A DNA stretch of 64,000 nucleotides from CAZVPF01 sp964628195 (GCA_964628195.1 CAZVPF010000009.1:42250-106249); one strand, 5' to 3'. Shown: positions 44,262-52,450, counted from the stretch's first letter. Numbers and translations: made by a program. The notes: a model not told the origin generated them from the letters alone.

Positions 44262-44690
44262 TTAAACATCGAGCTTTTCAATACGCTGCACGTGACGACC
44301 GCCCTCGAAGCCTGTGGCGAGCCACAGCTCCACTATCTCCAGGGCTTCTTCTATTGCCATCATCCGCTGACCCAGGCTAAGAAGGTTGGCGTTATTGTGC
44401 TGCCTGCTGAGCCTTGCTGAGCGGAGGTCCCAGCACAGGGCGCAGCGGGCACCCTTTATCCTGTTGGCCGCCATCGCCTCACCGTTTCCGCTTCCGCCAA
44501 GGACGATTCCCCTTTCGCAGTCACCGTTTGTGACCGCCTCTGCGCAGGGCCGGATAAAATCCGGGTAATCGCAGCGCTGGTTTGAATAGGTCCCGAAGTC
44601 AACTACCTCGTGACCCTGATCGACGAGGAATGCACGAATTTTTTCCTTATACTCATAACCCGCATGATCGCTCGCAACACCAACTTTCAT
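44262..44690 (-). CDS. rpiB: Ribose-5-phosphate isomerase B
   Basis: 142 residues. ASDHAGYEYKE near the start, DYPDF, GIVLGGSGNGEAMAANRIKGARCALCWD, and NNANLLSLG are the RpiB family motifs. The position that holds the catalytic Cys in E. coli RpiB is Ser here (GGSGNGE), as in a known subgroup. It interconverts ribose 5-phosphate and ribulose 5-phosphate in the pentose phosphate pathway. It is upstream of the HAD phosphatase gene on the same strand. Confidence 0.95.
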   Translation of the reverse strand: MKVGVASDHAGYEYKEKIRAFLVDQGHEVVDFGTYSNQRCDYPDFIRPCAEAVTNGDCERGIVLGGSGNGEAMAANRIKGARCALCWDLRSARLSRQHNNANLLSLGQRMMAIEEALEIVELWLATGFEGGRHVQRIEKLDV

Positions 44691-44888
44691 AGCCGCCTCA
44701 CTAAAAACATGATATCAAAAACCGCGAATCAATATCCAACACGCCTCATAATCAAGCATCGCTAAAAAAAGCCCTTTGAGAGCCAGGTTTCCGGTTAAAA
44801 CCGCAAACACACGACATGAAGCCGACGTTCACTCTCCTAAGGCTTGCCTTTATAATACTGTTATTTCGTGAATATGTCAGCATTTTAT

Positions 44889-45353
44889 TTAGATTTTTTC
44901 CTCAGTTACCACCTGCAGCACTTTCGCGGCTACTTCCTGGTCAAAGCCGCAAGGCTGCTGTTTATGGGTTTGTTCTGCGTCTTGGCCGGTTTCGTTTATG
45001 TTTATCTCGTTGGCTGCGGTTAAGACATCCAGGCAGGCCTTTCTCGCGGTTTCCTCCTTATCAGAGTTCATGAGCTCGGTAAGCTGCTCGGCGGCTTTTG
45101 CTGCGTTGCGAGATAGTAGCATCCTGCTTATCTGGACCGCTGCGCGCGACCTTTTGTCTACCAGATCGCTAAACCAATTGTCAGCAAGCCAGGCGGTGAA
45201 AATACGCTCACTTACCTGGCTTTTTTTCAAAGCCTGCCGGCAACTTAGATTCAAGTCGAACAAATTATTCGCCAGCCGTCTCTGCCTGGACCTTAGAAGC
45301 TCTTGTGTCTGCCGGGGCCCGGCTGGTTTTTCCAAGTGGATGTCTGTACCCAT
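44889..45353 (-). CDS. HTH protein resembling small terminase subunits, otherwise unknown
   Basis: 154 residues from the ATG at 45353, with GGAGG 6 bases upstream. Residues about 20-60 (LANNLFDLNLSCRQALKKSQVSER then FTAWLADNWF) look like a helix-turn-helix, followed by a helical segment and MNSDKEETARKACLDVL, a layout seen in phage small terminases and insertion-type HTH proteins. The C-terminus is acidic and polar. With the terminase-like gene at 41927 on the same strand this suggests a split packaging pair, but two metabolic genes lie between. The family is inference; the reading frame itself is well supported. Confidence 0.6.
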   Translation of the reverse strand: MGTDIHLEKPAGPRQTQELLRSRQRRLANNLFDLNLSCRQALKKSQVSERIFTAWLADNWFSDLVDKRSRAAVQISRMLLSRNAAKAAEQLTELMNSDKEETARKACLDVLTAANEININETGQDAEQTHKQQPCGFDQEVAAKVLQVVTEEKI

Positions 45354-45725
45354 ATTCACCTCCATTTATGCACAAATCAGGACGAAACGGCCGAGCCTGA
45401 CGTTCAGTTCAAAAGCTAAACATATATATAACAAGCACTTAAAAAAGCCGGCTTAACATAAAACAGCAAAATTGTGTAAGCATTACCGGGACTATTACGA
45501 CATAATAAGTCCGCAAAGTTTCACAGTCTTCAAATAAAGCCTAAAACAGGACACTATATACCCTTTATCTTTTGCCGGCATGATTAAAAAAACATGGGCG
45601 TCCACTTCCTATAATAAACCTGCTCATTTATTGTTACCTCTGCTGAAGACACTTTTTAGGACATTACCTAAAATTTCGCCCTTTTTTGCTAATTTATCTA
45701 CTTTAACACTGACGATAACTAAATC
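45354..45725. other. Divergent intergenic region before the PilZ gene
   Basis: 372 bases of AT-rich sequence between the HTH gene and the PilZ gene. No RNA gene, repeat or supported reading frame was seen; it should contain both promoters. Confidence 0.4.
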
Positions 45726-46082
45726 ATGGCAATTAAGTTAACTAAATTCACGGAGAACGGCAGAATGGAAACTCAAGTTGCAGAACAAAGAACGGCACCG
45801 CGTTCGGACCTTTCATGGCCGGTAAGCGTGTGGCTGCCCGAGGCAAACAGGTTTTTTAACGGCAGAAGCATCAACATCAGCAAATCGGGGGTTATGCTCA
45901 ACATGCCGATGACCACTCCTGTCCGGAACGGCCACGAGGTCGAGATCAACTTCCCGCGGACGATGAATCTCGCTAAACAAAAAGGTCAATACGCCCGGAT
46001 CAAATCGGGTAAGGTTGTTCGGGTTGAGCGAAGCAGTTTGCTTGAAGGGGCGGGTATAGGTATCGCCATCGAATTCGAATGA
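45726..46082 (+). CDS. PilZ-domain protein (c-di-GMP binding)
   Basis: 118 residues. The PilZ signature is present: RTAPR (the R-x-x-x-R c-di-GMP contact, near residue 21) and NISKSGVML (the N/D-x-S-x-x-G motif, near 49). The domain fills almost the whole protein, so it is a stand-alone c-di-GMP effector, cytoplasmic. The in-frame ATG at 45765 has a better ribosome-binding site (GGAG 9 bases upstream) and would still include both motifs; the start is therefore uncertain. A terminator follows at 46160-46195. Confidence 0.88.
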   Translation: MAIKLTKFTENGRMETQVAEQRTAPRSDLSWPVSVWLPEANRFFNGRSINISKSGVMLNMPMTTPVRNGHEVEINFPRTMNLAKQKGQYARIKSGKVVRVERSSLLEGAGIGIAIEFE

Positions 46083-46159
46083 GACCAGGCTCCCTAAAAA
46101 CGGATGCAGAATGAATTAGAACCGATCCCATTCTCTTGATAGGTGGGCTTATTATATAA

Positions 46160-46195
46160 AGGCCGGCAGGTGCGCACTGTCCGGCCTGTTTTTTT
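46160..46195 (+). terminator. Intrinsic terminator after the PilZ gene
   Basis: AGGCCGG (46160-46166) pairs with CCGGCCT (46181-46187) across a 14-base loop and is followed by a run of seven T (46189-46195). It lies 78 bases after the PilZ stop and separates that unit from the riboswitch operon. Confidence 0.88.
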
Positions 46196-46420
46196 GCGCT
46201 TTGATGAATCCACAGATGAGGGGATTCGCTGTTTACTCAGTATTTCTGTTCTGTACTTGTCGGGTTGGGTTATATCAGAGCTAACGTTAAACCAGGAGCT
46301 GAGACAGCGGGCGGGGCAAAAAACGGCTATTTCGTGTACCTATTTTGCTGTTTTTTATTTTGGGGTTGACTTTGGCGTTTAAAGTGGTTAAAAAAGTCCT
46401 GTTCTTTGACATTTTTGTGA

Positions 46421-46590
46421 CGTATTACCTATTGCAGGGAACGCGGTTAAATTCCGCGACGGTCGCGCCGCTGTGATCGTTCGTCCCGGTTTTTATCGGG
46501 AACCCCGGCAGCTTTTGCCACTGTTTTAATAACGGGAAGGCGCTGCAGGGCAGGACGAGAGTCAGAATACCTGTATCGATGCAAAAATAA
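46421..46590 (+). promoter_or_regulatory. Cobalamin (B12) riboswitch aptamer
   Basis: The conserved elements appear in order and spacing: GGGAA/GCGGT...CCGC (P2/P3 start, 46437-46458), GGTCGCGCCGCTGTGATCG (46461-46479), GCCACTG (46517-46523), GGGAAGGCG (46534-46542) and the B12-box-like GAGTCAGAATACCTG (46559-46573). This is the cobalamin riboswitch core; I see it from sequence only and the exact ends are approximate. Binding of cobalamin normally lowers expression of downstream genes, here through the terminator at 46659-46695. Confidence 0.92.
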
Positions 46591-46658
46591 GTGTTCTCGC
46601 GTGAGGGACAGCATCCTGCCGGAAGATGAAATTTGGTTCCGGTTGATTTGTGGCTTAT

Positions 46659-46695
46659 AGCCGTTGTTCCTAACGCAGGAGCAGCGGCTTTTTTT
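46659..46695 (+). terminator. Rho-independent terminator of the riboswitch expression platform
   Basis: A 13-bp stem (46659-46671 with 46677-46689, two G-U pairs) with a 5-base loop AACGC, then seven T (46689-46695). About 70 bases after the aptamer core. A CCGGAA/TTCCGG hairpin (46619-46624 with 46637-46642) between the two could be part of a competing fold. This is the expected off-switch. Confidence 0.9.
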
Positions 46696-46720
46696 ATTTG
46701 GTTAAAATAGTTCGTTGTAA

Positions 46721-46933
46721 TTGGAAAAGGGTACGGAAAGAAACATTATAAATAGAGGCGCCGAAGGTTTAAGGCCGACGCCCCTTAGAGAAACCTTTTC
46801 AGGCTTCACTCGCACTTTAAGTATAGCCGATGTATGGGAATTATTCAACGAAAATGTTGATTATTTCTTTGAGGGCATTTATGCCAATCATTCGTTTTCG
46901 GCGCCTCAGTGGGTAAAAACCGACTGGAGGTGA
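46721..46933 (+). CDS. Doubtful small open frame inside the leader
   Basis: 70 codons from a TTG, without a clear ribosome-binding site and without a match I recognise. The frame overlaps a strongly structured RNA (46755-46907), so I think it is more likely a chance open frame. It is listed because nothing else fills this stretch. Confidence 0.2.
   Translation: MEKGTERNIINRGAEGLRPTPLRETFSGFTRTLSIADVWELFNENVDYFFEGIYANHSFSAPQWVKTDWR
46755..46907 (+). ncRNA. Second structured leader element, unidentified
   Basis: An 11-bp perfect inverted repeat (GAGGCGCCGAA at 46755-46765, its complement at 46897-46907) closes a 153-base element. Inside it a nested stem is visible: AAGGTTT (46764-46770) can pair with AAACCTT (46791-46797), partly competing with the outer stem, and AAGG with CCTT within that. 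It lies between the riboswitch terminator and the first gene of the operon. It does not fit a riboswitch class I know with confidence. Confidence 0.5.
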
Positions 46934-47011
46934 TGAATATGTAAGCACTTTGAGGCAAAGAGAAGAATTATTGGTCAAAAAATATTAACAAAACAAATGA
47001 ATGGAGAAAAA

Positions 47012-47812
47012 ATGAAGCAGTATTCTGTTATTAAAATTACATTAGTGCTTGTGACCCTGTGCGGGACAGTTTTGGCAGGCCCCTACGCCCCTGCGGCGGG
47101 CCAGGCGGGTTCGACAGCGATCCATAAGGACTCAGCTTCTTTGCTGAGTTGGGCAACCGGCGTTGAAGTGACTCGCGGTCCTGTTGATATAACAGACCTT
47201 TCCAAAGGTTATGCAAGCTACGGAACCGCAAATAATGCCCTCGGTAAAGCTGAGGGGACTTCCACCGGTGTAGTCAGTCTTGGAGATGGAGGCATGGCGA
47301 CATTAACGTTTGACAAAGCGATAACCAATGGTCCCGGTTCAGATTTTGCAGTTTTCGAGAATGGTTTCGGTGACACTTTTCTTGAGATCGGATTTGTTGA
47401 GGTTAGTTCAGACGGCTCGAACTTCTTCCGCTTCGATGCAGTTTCTCTTACACCTACAGAGACCCAAGTCGGCGGCTTTGGGGCGCTCGACACAACCAAC
47501 CTCCATAACTTTGCCGGTAAATATCGTCAGGGTTACGGCACACCTTTTGATCTGGATGAACTTGCGGACATAGCGGGCCTTGATGTCGATAATATAACAC
47601 ACGTTCGTGTTATTGACGTGATTGGAACAATTGACGACAATTACGCAACTTACGACTCACTGGGTAACAAGGTCAACGACCCCTATTCAACACCGTTTTC
47701 TTCCGGCGGGTTTGATCTTGATGCCATCGGGGTTATTAACGAAGTTCCGGAACCGGCGACGATGGCTCTGCTGGGCCTTGGCGGTTTGATCTGCGCAAGA
47801 CGTAAAAGGTAG
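47012..47812 (+). CDS. B12-regulated PEP-CTERM surface protein
   Basis: 266 residues from the ATG at 47012 (GGAG 5-6 bases upstream; an in-frame ATG lies at 46997). Signal peptide (about 1-22), one beta-rich domain (about 25-235) with GSDFAVFENGFGDTFLE, FVEVSSDG, AGKYRQGYGTPFDL and a GGFDLDAIGVIN end, then PEP-CTERM (VPEPAT, helix, ARRKR). From memory, this domain type recurs among surface proteins encoded behind cobalamin riboswitches, including in Bacteroidota, where neighbours such as BtuG bind B12 at the surface. The likely job is capture or handling of corrinoids at the envelope; direct binding is inference. Confidence 0.8.
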   Translation: MKQYSVIKITLVLVTLCGTVLAGPYAPAAGQAGSTAIHKDSASLLSWATGVEVTRGPVDITDLSKGYASYGTANNALGKAEGTSTGVVSLGDGGMATLTFDKAITNGPGSDFAVFENGFGDTFLEIGFVEVSSDGSNFFRFDAVSLTPTETQVGGFGALDTTNLHNFAGKYRQGYGTPFDLDELADIAGLDVDNITHVRVIDVIGTIDDNYATYDSLGNKVNDPYSTPFSSGGFDLDAIGVINEVPEPATMALLGLGGLICARRKR

Positions 47813-47837
47813 TATCTTGTATTGACGAAGTGCATTA

Positions 47838-47865
47838 AAGGGGCGGCTGTAAGATGCTGCCCCTT
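47838..47865 (+). terminator. Hairpin between the PEP-CTERM and propeller genes
   Basis: AAGGGGCGGC (47838-47847) pairs with GCTGCCCCTT (47856-47865), one G-U, 8-base loop, followed only by AATTTC. The weak T tract means partial termination or RNA processing rather than a full stop; it could lower expression of the propeller gene relative to the first gene. Confidence 0.5.
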
Positions 47866-47894
47866 AATTTCAAATAAATTGAGATGAGGATGTC

Positions 47895-49439
47895 GTGGGT
47901 CGCAAAATAGAATTTAGTTATGTAGTTATTTTATTAATTTCGACCGCTGCTTTTGCCGGTTCGGATGGTGTAAATGACTGGACACATTACGGGTGCAACC
48001 CGGGCAGGGTTTCTATCGCTGTTGACGGTCCGGATGTGATTGATTTTTCAACTCTTGAGTGGGTTGCCTGGGAGGATCCGACAGCACCGGGGTATTATAT
48101 TGAATTCGAGGGGCCGAGCAGCCCGGTGGTGTATGGCGGGAAAGTTTTCGCCTATGCAAAGGTTTTCGATGCGGCAGAGAATTACGTCGGCAACCAGGTG
48201 ATCTGCTTTGACAGCGGCACCGGTGAAACGATCTGGCACAGTGTTATAGACAAGGGTGAGCTGGATTCCTGGTCGAGCCCGTGCGTTGATACAAAACGCA
48301 ACACTGTTATAATTGGTTCCGGCTGGAAGGTGTTTGCACTTGATTGCGGGACAGGCGCGGAGATGTGGTCGGCGGAGCTTGGCGGTCCGGTGGTGAACGC
48401 TTCGGTTTGCGTTGCTTCGGATATGAGACCGGCAAGGGCTTTTGTTACCGACTTTTCCGATTCGGGGAGGCTTTACTGCATTAATCTTGACCCGAACGAG
48501 CCTGCGGAGAATCCTTATGAACCGGGTGAGATAGTCTGGGATGATGTTCTGGGCAAGACGAGCGGAAATACTCCGGCGTATAAAGACGGGGTTGTTTATG
48601 TCGCGAGTGTAAACTCATTGTTCGGGGGCGGCCAGTCGATTTACGGGACCGTTTACGCTTACGATGCGGGGGAGCCTAACGCGGTTCGGTTGTGGAGCGT
48701 TTCGGATCCGCGGTTTGAAGGATTTTTCGGCGGTGTGTGTGTGACCGGGGAAGGTTATCTTTACGCAGCGAATTATGACTTTTACGGCGGTGAGGATGAT
48801 GTCGGGTTATGCAAGATCGACTGTGCGGACGGTAGCATTGTATGGGTTACGCAGACCGAGAGGACCAACAGTATACCGATAGTTGTCGGGGATATGATCT
48901 ATATCAGCGGCGGGCTGGACGGTTACGGTTCGAGACCGAAAGTGGAGGCGTACCGGGACCTTGGGCAGTCGGTTGAAAAGGTTTGGGAGACACCGGCGGG
49001 ACTGACGATAGGCGGCTGGACGCATCAGCCGGTTTACGGGAACGGAATGCTTTATGTGGGGGCGATACCGGTTGGTGGCGGTGACGGGTATTATATGGGT
49101 CCGTATACGGACCTTTATATTCTCGATTTGTCTAAAGTTCCGGGCGATACGGGTTTTATTATGGACCATTTCGGCGGGTGCGGGAGTAGCCCGGCGGTGA
49201 CGCACAACAGTGTTTACAGTATCGGTTATGACGGGCTGCATAAATTTTATCAGCCGGGTTTTGTCGGGGATATTGATGATAACGGCGGGGTGGGGTCTGG
49301 GGACTTTAGCGGTCTTGCTGCGGGTTGGCTTTTTGACGGCGCGGTCGGGGTCGAAAGGGGCGACCTTGATCTTGACGGTAAGATCGATTTCAGTGACTTT
49401 GCAATACTGGTTAAAGACTGGGCAATGAGTTTGGACTGA
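47895..49439 (+). CDS. PQQ-type beta-propeller protein with dockerin tail
   Basis: 514 residues from a GTG start with GAGGA upstream (an overlapping ATG is in another frame). Signal peptide (about 1-19), then repeated PQQ-like propeller blades (GKVFAYAKVFD, QVICFDSGTGETIW, KVFALDCGTGAEMWSAEL, RLYCINLDP, GTVYAYDAG, KIDCADGSIVW). The last 60 residues hold two EF-hand-like units (GDIDDNGGVGSGDF and GDLDLDGKIDFSDF), a complete dockerin-like module, unlike the half tails elsewhere. It follows the B12-regulated surface protein. BtuG of Bacteroides is also a propeller, which makes corrinoid handling attractive, but this is analogy only. A quinoprotein enzyme is the alternative. Confidence 0.8.
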   Translation: MGRKIEFSYVVILLISTAAFAGSDGVNDWTHYGCNPGRVSIAVDGPDVIDFSTLEWVAWEDPTAPGYYIEFEGPSSPVVYGGKVFAYAKVFDAAENYVGNQVICFDSGTGETIWHSVIDKGELDSWSSPCVDTKRNTVIIGSGWKVFALDCGTGAEMWSAELGGPVVNASVCVASDMRPARAFVTDFSDSGRLYCINLDPNEPAENPYEPGEIVWDDVLGKTSGNTPAYKDGVVYVASVNSLFGGGQSIYGTVYAYDAGEPNAVRLWSVSDPRFEGFFGGVCVTGEGYLYAANYDFYGGEDDVGLCKIDCADGSIVWVTQTERTNSIPIVVGDMIYISGGLDGYGSRPKVEAYRDLGQSVEKVWETPAGLTIGGWTHQPVYGNGMLYVGAIPVGGGDGYYMGPYTDLYILDLSKVPGDTGFIMDHFGGCGSSPAVTHNSVYSIGYDGLHKFYQPGFVGDIDDNGGVGSGDFSGLAAGWLFDGAVGVERGDLDLDGKIDFSDFAILVKDWAMSLD

Positions 49440-49452
49440 AGCGGTGCGATTT

Positions 49453-50292
49453 ATGACGATTAAAAGAGATAACAGGGGTTTTACACTGATCGAGTTGCTG
49501 TCGGTTATTTCGATAAGCGCGGTTTTGATGGGGATTCTGATGCCTTGTCTTTCGAGGGCCCGGGACCAGGCGAGGACGGTGAGTTGCCTGAGCAGCGTTC
49601 GGCAGATCGGTTTGTCGTTCGTGATGTACGCGGCGGAGAACAACGGTTACACGATGCCGAACTATGACCCGGATACGGATACTTACTGGTGGGGTCAGAA
49701 GAGGTCTGAGGGGATCGATCATACTAAGGGTTTTGTGTGGCCTTACCTGCATAGCGAGCTGAGGGACAAGAGCGTTTACGAGTGCCCGGGTCAGAGGTTG
49801 GGGACTTATACTTTGCAGGGCAAGCCTGCGGGTGAGCCTGACGATCCGAAGTGGATAACGAGCACTTACGGGTATAACGGTTATTATCTGTGTCCGCCGA
49901 GGAGTCCGTGGGCTGAGATTCGGCACAGGCCCTGGCAGAAGACGAGCACGGTTGATCGGCCGGGCAAGGTTATCGCTTTCGGTGATGCGATGCTTGACTG
50001 GGATGTTTCGCGGGAAGTCGCGAGGCTTTCTAACAACGCGATGATCGACCCGCCTTTTATTTTATCGCCGGACGGCAGTCACTGGGTCGAGAATTTGTGC
50101 CCGACGACGAGCTTCAGGCATAACGACAGGGCGAATATATTTTTCGTTGACGGGCACTGCAGCAGCATGAAAGTCGAGGACGGGGGGTACACATCGCCGG
50201 AGGCGAAGATAGGCTCTATAAGCGCGAACAATTCGCCGTACTACGTGCCGGACTTTGAAAGCTGGCCGACGGGCAGAAGACGAAGGCGCTGA
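49453..50292 (+). CDS. DUF1559-type pseudopilin
   Basis: 279 residues from the ATG at 49453 (GTG at 49444 is in frame). RGFTLIELLSVIS (about 8-20) is the prepilin cleavage motif and start of the membrane helix; the globular part ends with NIFFVDGHCSSMKV, the H/V-D-G motif of this group. The gene begins 13 bases after the propeller stop, so it belongs to the same rightward unit behind the B12 riboswitch. Paralogue of the pseudopilin in the degradation locus (6630-7484). It may serve in export or assembly of the neighbouring surface proteins. Confidence 0.85.
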   Translation: MTIKRDNRGFTLIELLSVISISAVLMGILMPCLSRARDQARTVSCLSSVRQIGLSFVMYAAENNGYTMPNYDPDTDTYWWGQKRSEGIDHTKGFVWPYLHSELRDKSVYECPGQRLGTYTLQGKPAGEPDDPKWITSTYGYNGYYLCPPRSPWAEIRHRPWQKTSTVDRPGKVIAFGDAMLDWDVSREVARLSNNAMIDPPFILSPDGSHWVENLCPTTSFRHNDRANIFFVDGHCSSMKVEDGGYTSPEAKIGSISANNSPYYVPDFESWPTGRRRRR

Positions 50293-50300
50293 GTCGGCAG

Positions 50301-52136
50301 TTACCACGAGCCGACTTGTTCGAGCAGCTCGGCGAAGTCGAGTATGTTTACGATGCCGTCTGGCACACCTGCCGGGCCTGTGATGTCGGCGATTCCGGGG
50401 GACAACCACTGTGCGAACATTTCAAATATGTCGTCGGCGGTCAGTTCGCCGTCTCCGTCGAGGTCATAGCAGAAAAATAGTTTAGGGTAATCTCCGGAGG
50501 GCATGAACCATATATCGCCAGTTCCGTCGAGGGTGGTTCCGGCGAAGTCCCAGTTGGGGTAATTGGCCTGGGTCATCATATCGGTTGTGGTCATGCCGGT
50601 GATCGTTGTCGTGCCTGAGCCTGAGGGGTTAATGTATCCCATTGCATTTCCCTGCCCGGAGGTCAGTGTGTCCCAGTAACAATCGAGAACATCGCCGTTG
50701 TTCCAGTATCCGACCGAACCGCCAATATGGTCCGCGCCGGAAGGGTCGCCTGTTGAATAGCAGTTTATTACGTCGTCGCTGGATTCGTTTTGTCCGATCA
50801 ATCCTCCGACCATGTTGTTTCCGTAGGCATTGCCTGTTGAATAGCAGTTTTCAATTTGCCATGTATTTGCGCCAACGAGTCCGCCGACGTATCTTTCGTG
50901 ATAAGAGGTGCCGGGGTCGGAGTCATCAGAAATTGCGCCGCCGGCTGCGAAACACTGATGTATTGTATGCCGGTTTATTCCGACGAGTCCGCCTACGCCC
51001 TGGTAACCGCCTGTTGCGCTGCCGAGTGCGAAGGACCTTTCTATGAAGTAGTTGTTTTCTCCGACGAGTCCGCCGATGTAACCATCATCGCCGGTAACGT
51101 CGCCTGTTGCGACACAGTTTCTTATTGTACCGGCGTTGTCGCCTGCAATACCTCCGACTTCGCTTGTTCCGCTGGTGTTGCCTGTTGAATAGCAGTGTTC
51201 GACGATTCCGGTGTTGTAGCCGATAAGTCCGCCGACATTTCCGGTATCGGAAGAGACTTGGCCGGCGGCATAGCAGTGCTGAATTGTATTTGTTCTGAGC
51301 CTTCCGAGCAGGCCGCCTACGGTGTTGTTGGTCGCGGTTACATCGCCGGTTGCGTAACAGCGTGAGAAGGTTCCTACGTTGTCGAGTTCACCGACAAGTC
51401 CGCCTACTGAGACGAAGCCGCTGACCTGGCAGGTTGAGAAGCAATTGGTGATCGAAGAAAGGGGGCCTGTCGCTCTTCCGATGAGCCCGCCGGTATAATG
51501 GCCTGTGCCGGTTTGCGTTACAGAACCGCTGGAGTGGGAGTCCGCTATAGAGCCGTTGGGGTTATAGCCGACCAGTCCGCCGAGGCGATAGCCGCTGGAT
51601 GCAACGTCGCCCTGGTAGGAACAGCGGGTGATGGTGCCGGAATTGTAGCCGACAAGTCCGCCTGTATAGCCTGTGCCGCTGACGCTGCCTGTGAAGTAAC
51701 AGTCGGTAATGGTTCCGCTGCTGAAACCGACAAGTCCGCCGGTGTATGTATTTCCGGTTACCCCTGAGGGGGAGATATTAACGCCGAGGTTGGTGATGGT
51801 GCCGCCGTTTAGTCTGCCGAAGACGCCGGTATAGTATGTTTCGGAGCTGTTTATGGAGAAGTTGTATATCTCGAAGCCGCCGCCGTCGAAGCTGCCGGTA
51901 AAGCCGGTGCTGCCTGCGGGGATGACTGAAGCTGTGAAGACCTGGCCTTGCATGTCGATGTTGTTTGTCATGACAAAATACGAGCCGTGGTCGGTTGGTG
52001 TCGAGGCAAGCTGCATGAGGTCGGTTTTGGTGGAAATCCGGTATGGGCTGGTCGATAAGCCGGTGCCGCTGGAATAAGAATAAGCTGAATTGACCGCTAA
52101 GAGCAAAGCGGCGGTGCATAAAAGTAAACGTTTCAT
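50301..52136 (-). CDS. GLUG-repeat surface protein with dockerin-like tail
   Basis: 611 residues. Signal peptide (about 1-21), then roughly sixteen GLUG-type repeats of 22-30 residues (pattern GGLVGxNxGxIxxCYSTGxV; about 85-500), which build a right-handed beta-helix-like rod as in bacterial adhesins and M26-type proteins. The C-terminus has YDLDGDGELTADDIFEMFAQWL and a second, more diverged unit, again dockerin-like. Likely an extracellular adhesin or binding protein. It meets the pseudopilin gene tail to tail with 8 bases between. The repeats make this region prone to recombination or assembly error. Confidence 0.88.
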   Translation of the reverse strand: MKRLLLCTAALLLAVNSAYSYSSGTGLSTSPYRISTKTDLMQLASTPTDHGSYFVMTNNIDMQGQVFTASVIPAGSTGFTGSFDGGGFEIYNFSINSSETYYTGVFGRLNGGTITNLGVNISPSGVTGNTYTGGLVGFSSGTITDCYFTGSVSGTGYTGGLVGYNSGTITRCSYQGDVASSGYRLGGLVGYNPNGSIADSHSSGSVTQTGTGHYTGGLIGRATGPLSSITNCFSTCQVSGFVSVGGLVGELDNVGTFSRCYATGDVTATNNTVGGLLGRLRTNTIQHCYAAGQVSSDTGNVGGLIGYNTGIVEHCYSTGNTSGTSEVGGIAGDNAGTIRNCVATGDVTGDDGYIGGLVGENNYFIERSFALGSATGGYQGVGGLVGINRHTIHQCFAAGGAISDDSDPGTSYHERYVGGLVGANTWQIENCYSTGNAYGNNMVGGLIGQNESSDDVINCYSTGDPSGADHIGGSVGYWNNGDVLDCYWDTLTSGQGNAMGYINPSGSGTTTITGMTTTDMMTQANYPNWDFAGTTLDGTGDIWFMPSGDYPKLFFCYDLDGDGELTADDIFEMFAQWLSPGIADITGPAGVPDGIVNILDFAELLEQVGSW

Positions 52137-52364
52137 ATCCTACCTCCTGTGTTACTATAAGTTTTTTGCCAGGTTAATTGGAATCTTTGCGAGTGAGTCC
52201 GGGGTCCGATAACATCAAATATTTTACTTGTTCATTGCCGGGAGGTCAAGAAAAATCCATACCATGGTCGATATCCCTTAAATTAGGGGAGAGGCTAACG
52301 CTTTGAAGCAATCAGATGCAAAAGGATAATCGTAAGTGCTTGTTTTGGAGTAAGATATGAAAAA

Positions 52365-52450
52365 TGCCCAGGAGAGGATTCGAACCTCCACGGGGTATTA
52401 ACCCCACCAGGCCCTCAACCTGGCGCGTCTGCCAGTTCCGCCACCTGGGC
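52365..52450 (-). tRNA. tRNA-Leu (anticodon GAG)
   Basis: 86 bases with a long variable arm (GGTGGGGTTAATACCCCGT) as expected for leucine. Acceptor stem GCCCAGG/CCTGGGC, discriminator A; anticodon stem CCAGG/CCTGG around TTGAGGG (anticodon GAG, reads CTC/CTT); T arm GGTTCGAATCC. No encoded CCA. Confidence 0.97.

Noticed and set aside
46143..46382. Open frame of 79 codons between the PilZ gene and the riboswitch
   Set aside because: It starts before the PilZ terminator hairpin and runs through it, has no ribosome-binding site and shows no family resemblance.
46755..46800. Resemblance to a glycine riboswitch (GCGCCGAAGG ... TCAGGC)
   Set aside because: Only short pieces match; the spacing and the rest of the glycine aptamer core are not present, so it is reported only as an unidentified structured element.
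50500..52000. Regular repeats as a CRISPR array
   Set aside because: The periodicity comes from GLUG protein repeats in one open frame; no constant direct repeat with unique spacers occurs. No CRISPR array was seen anywhere in the window.
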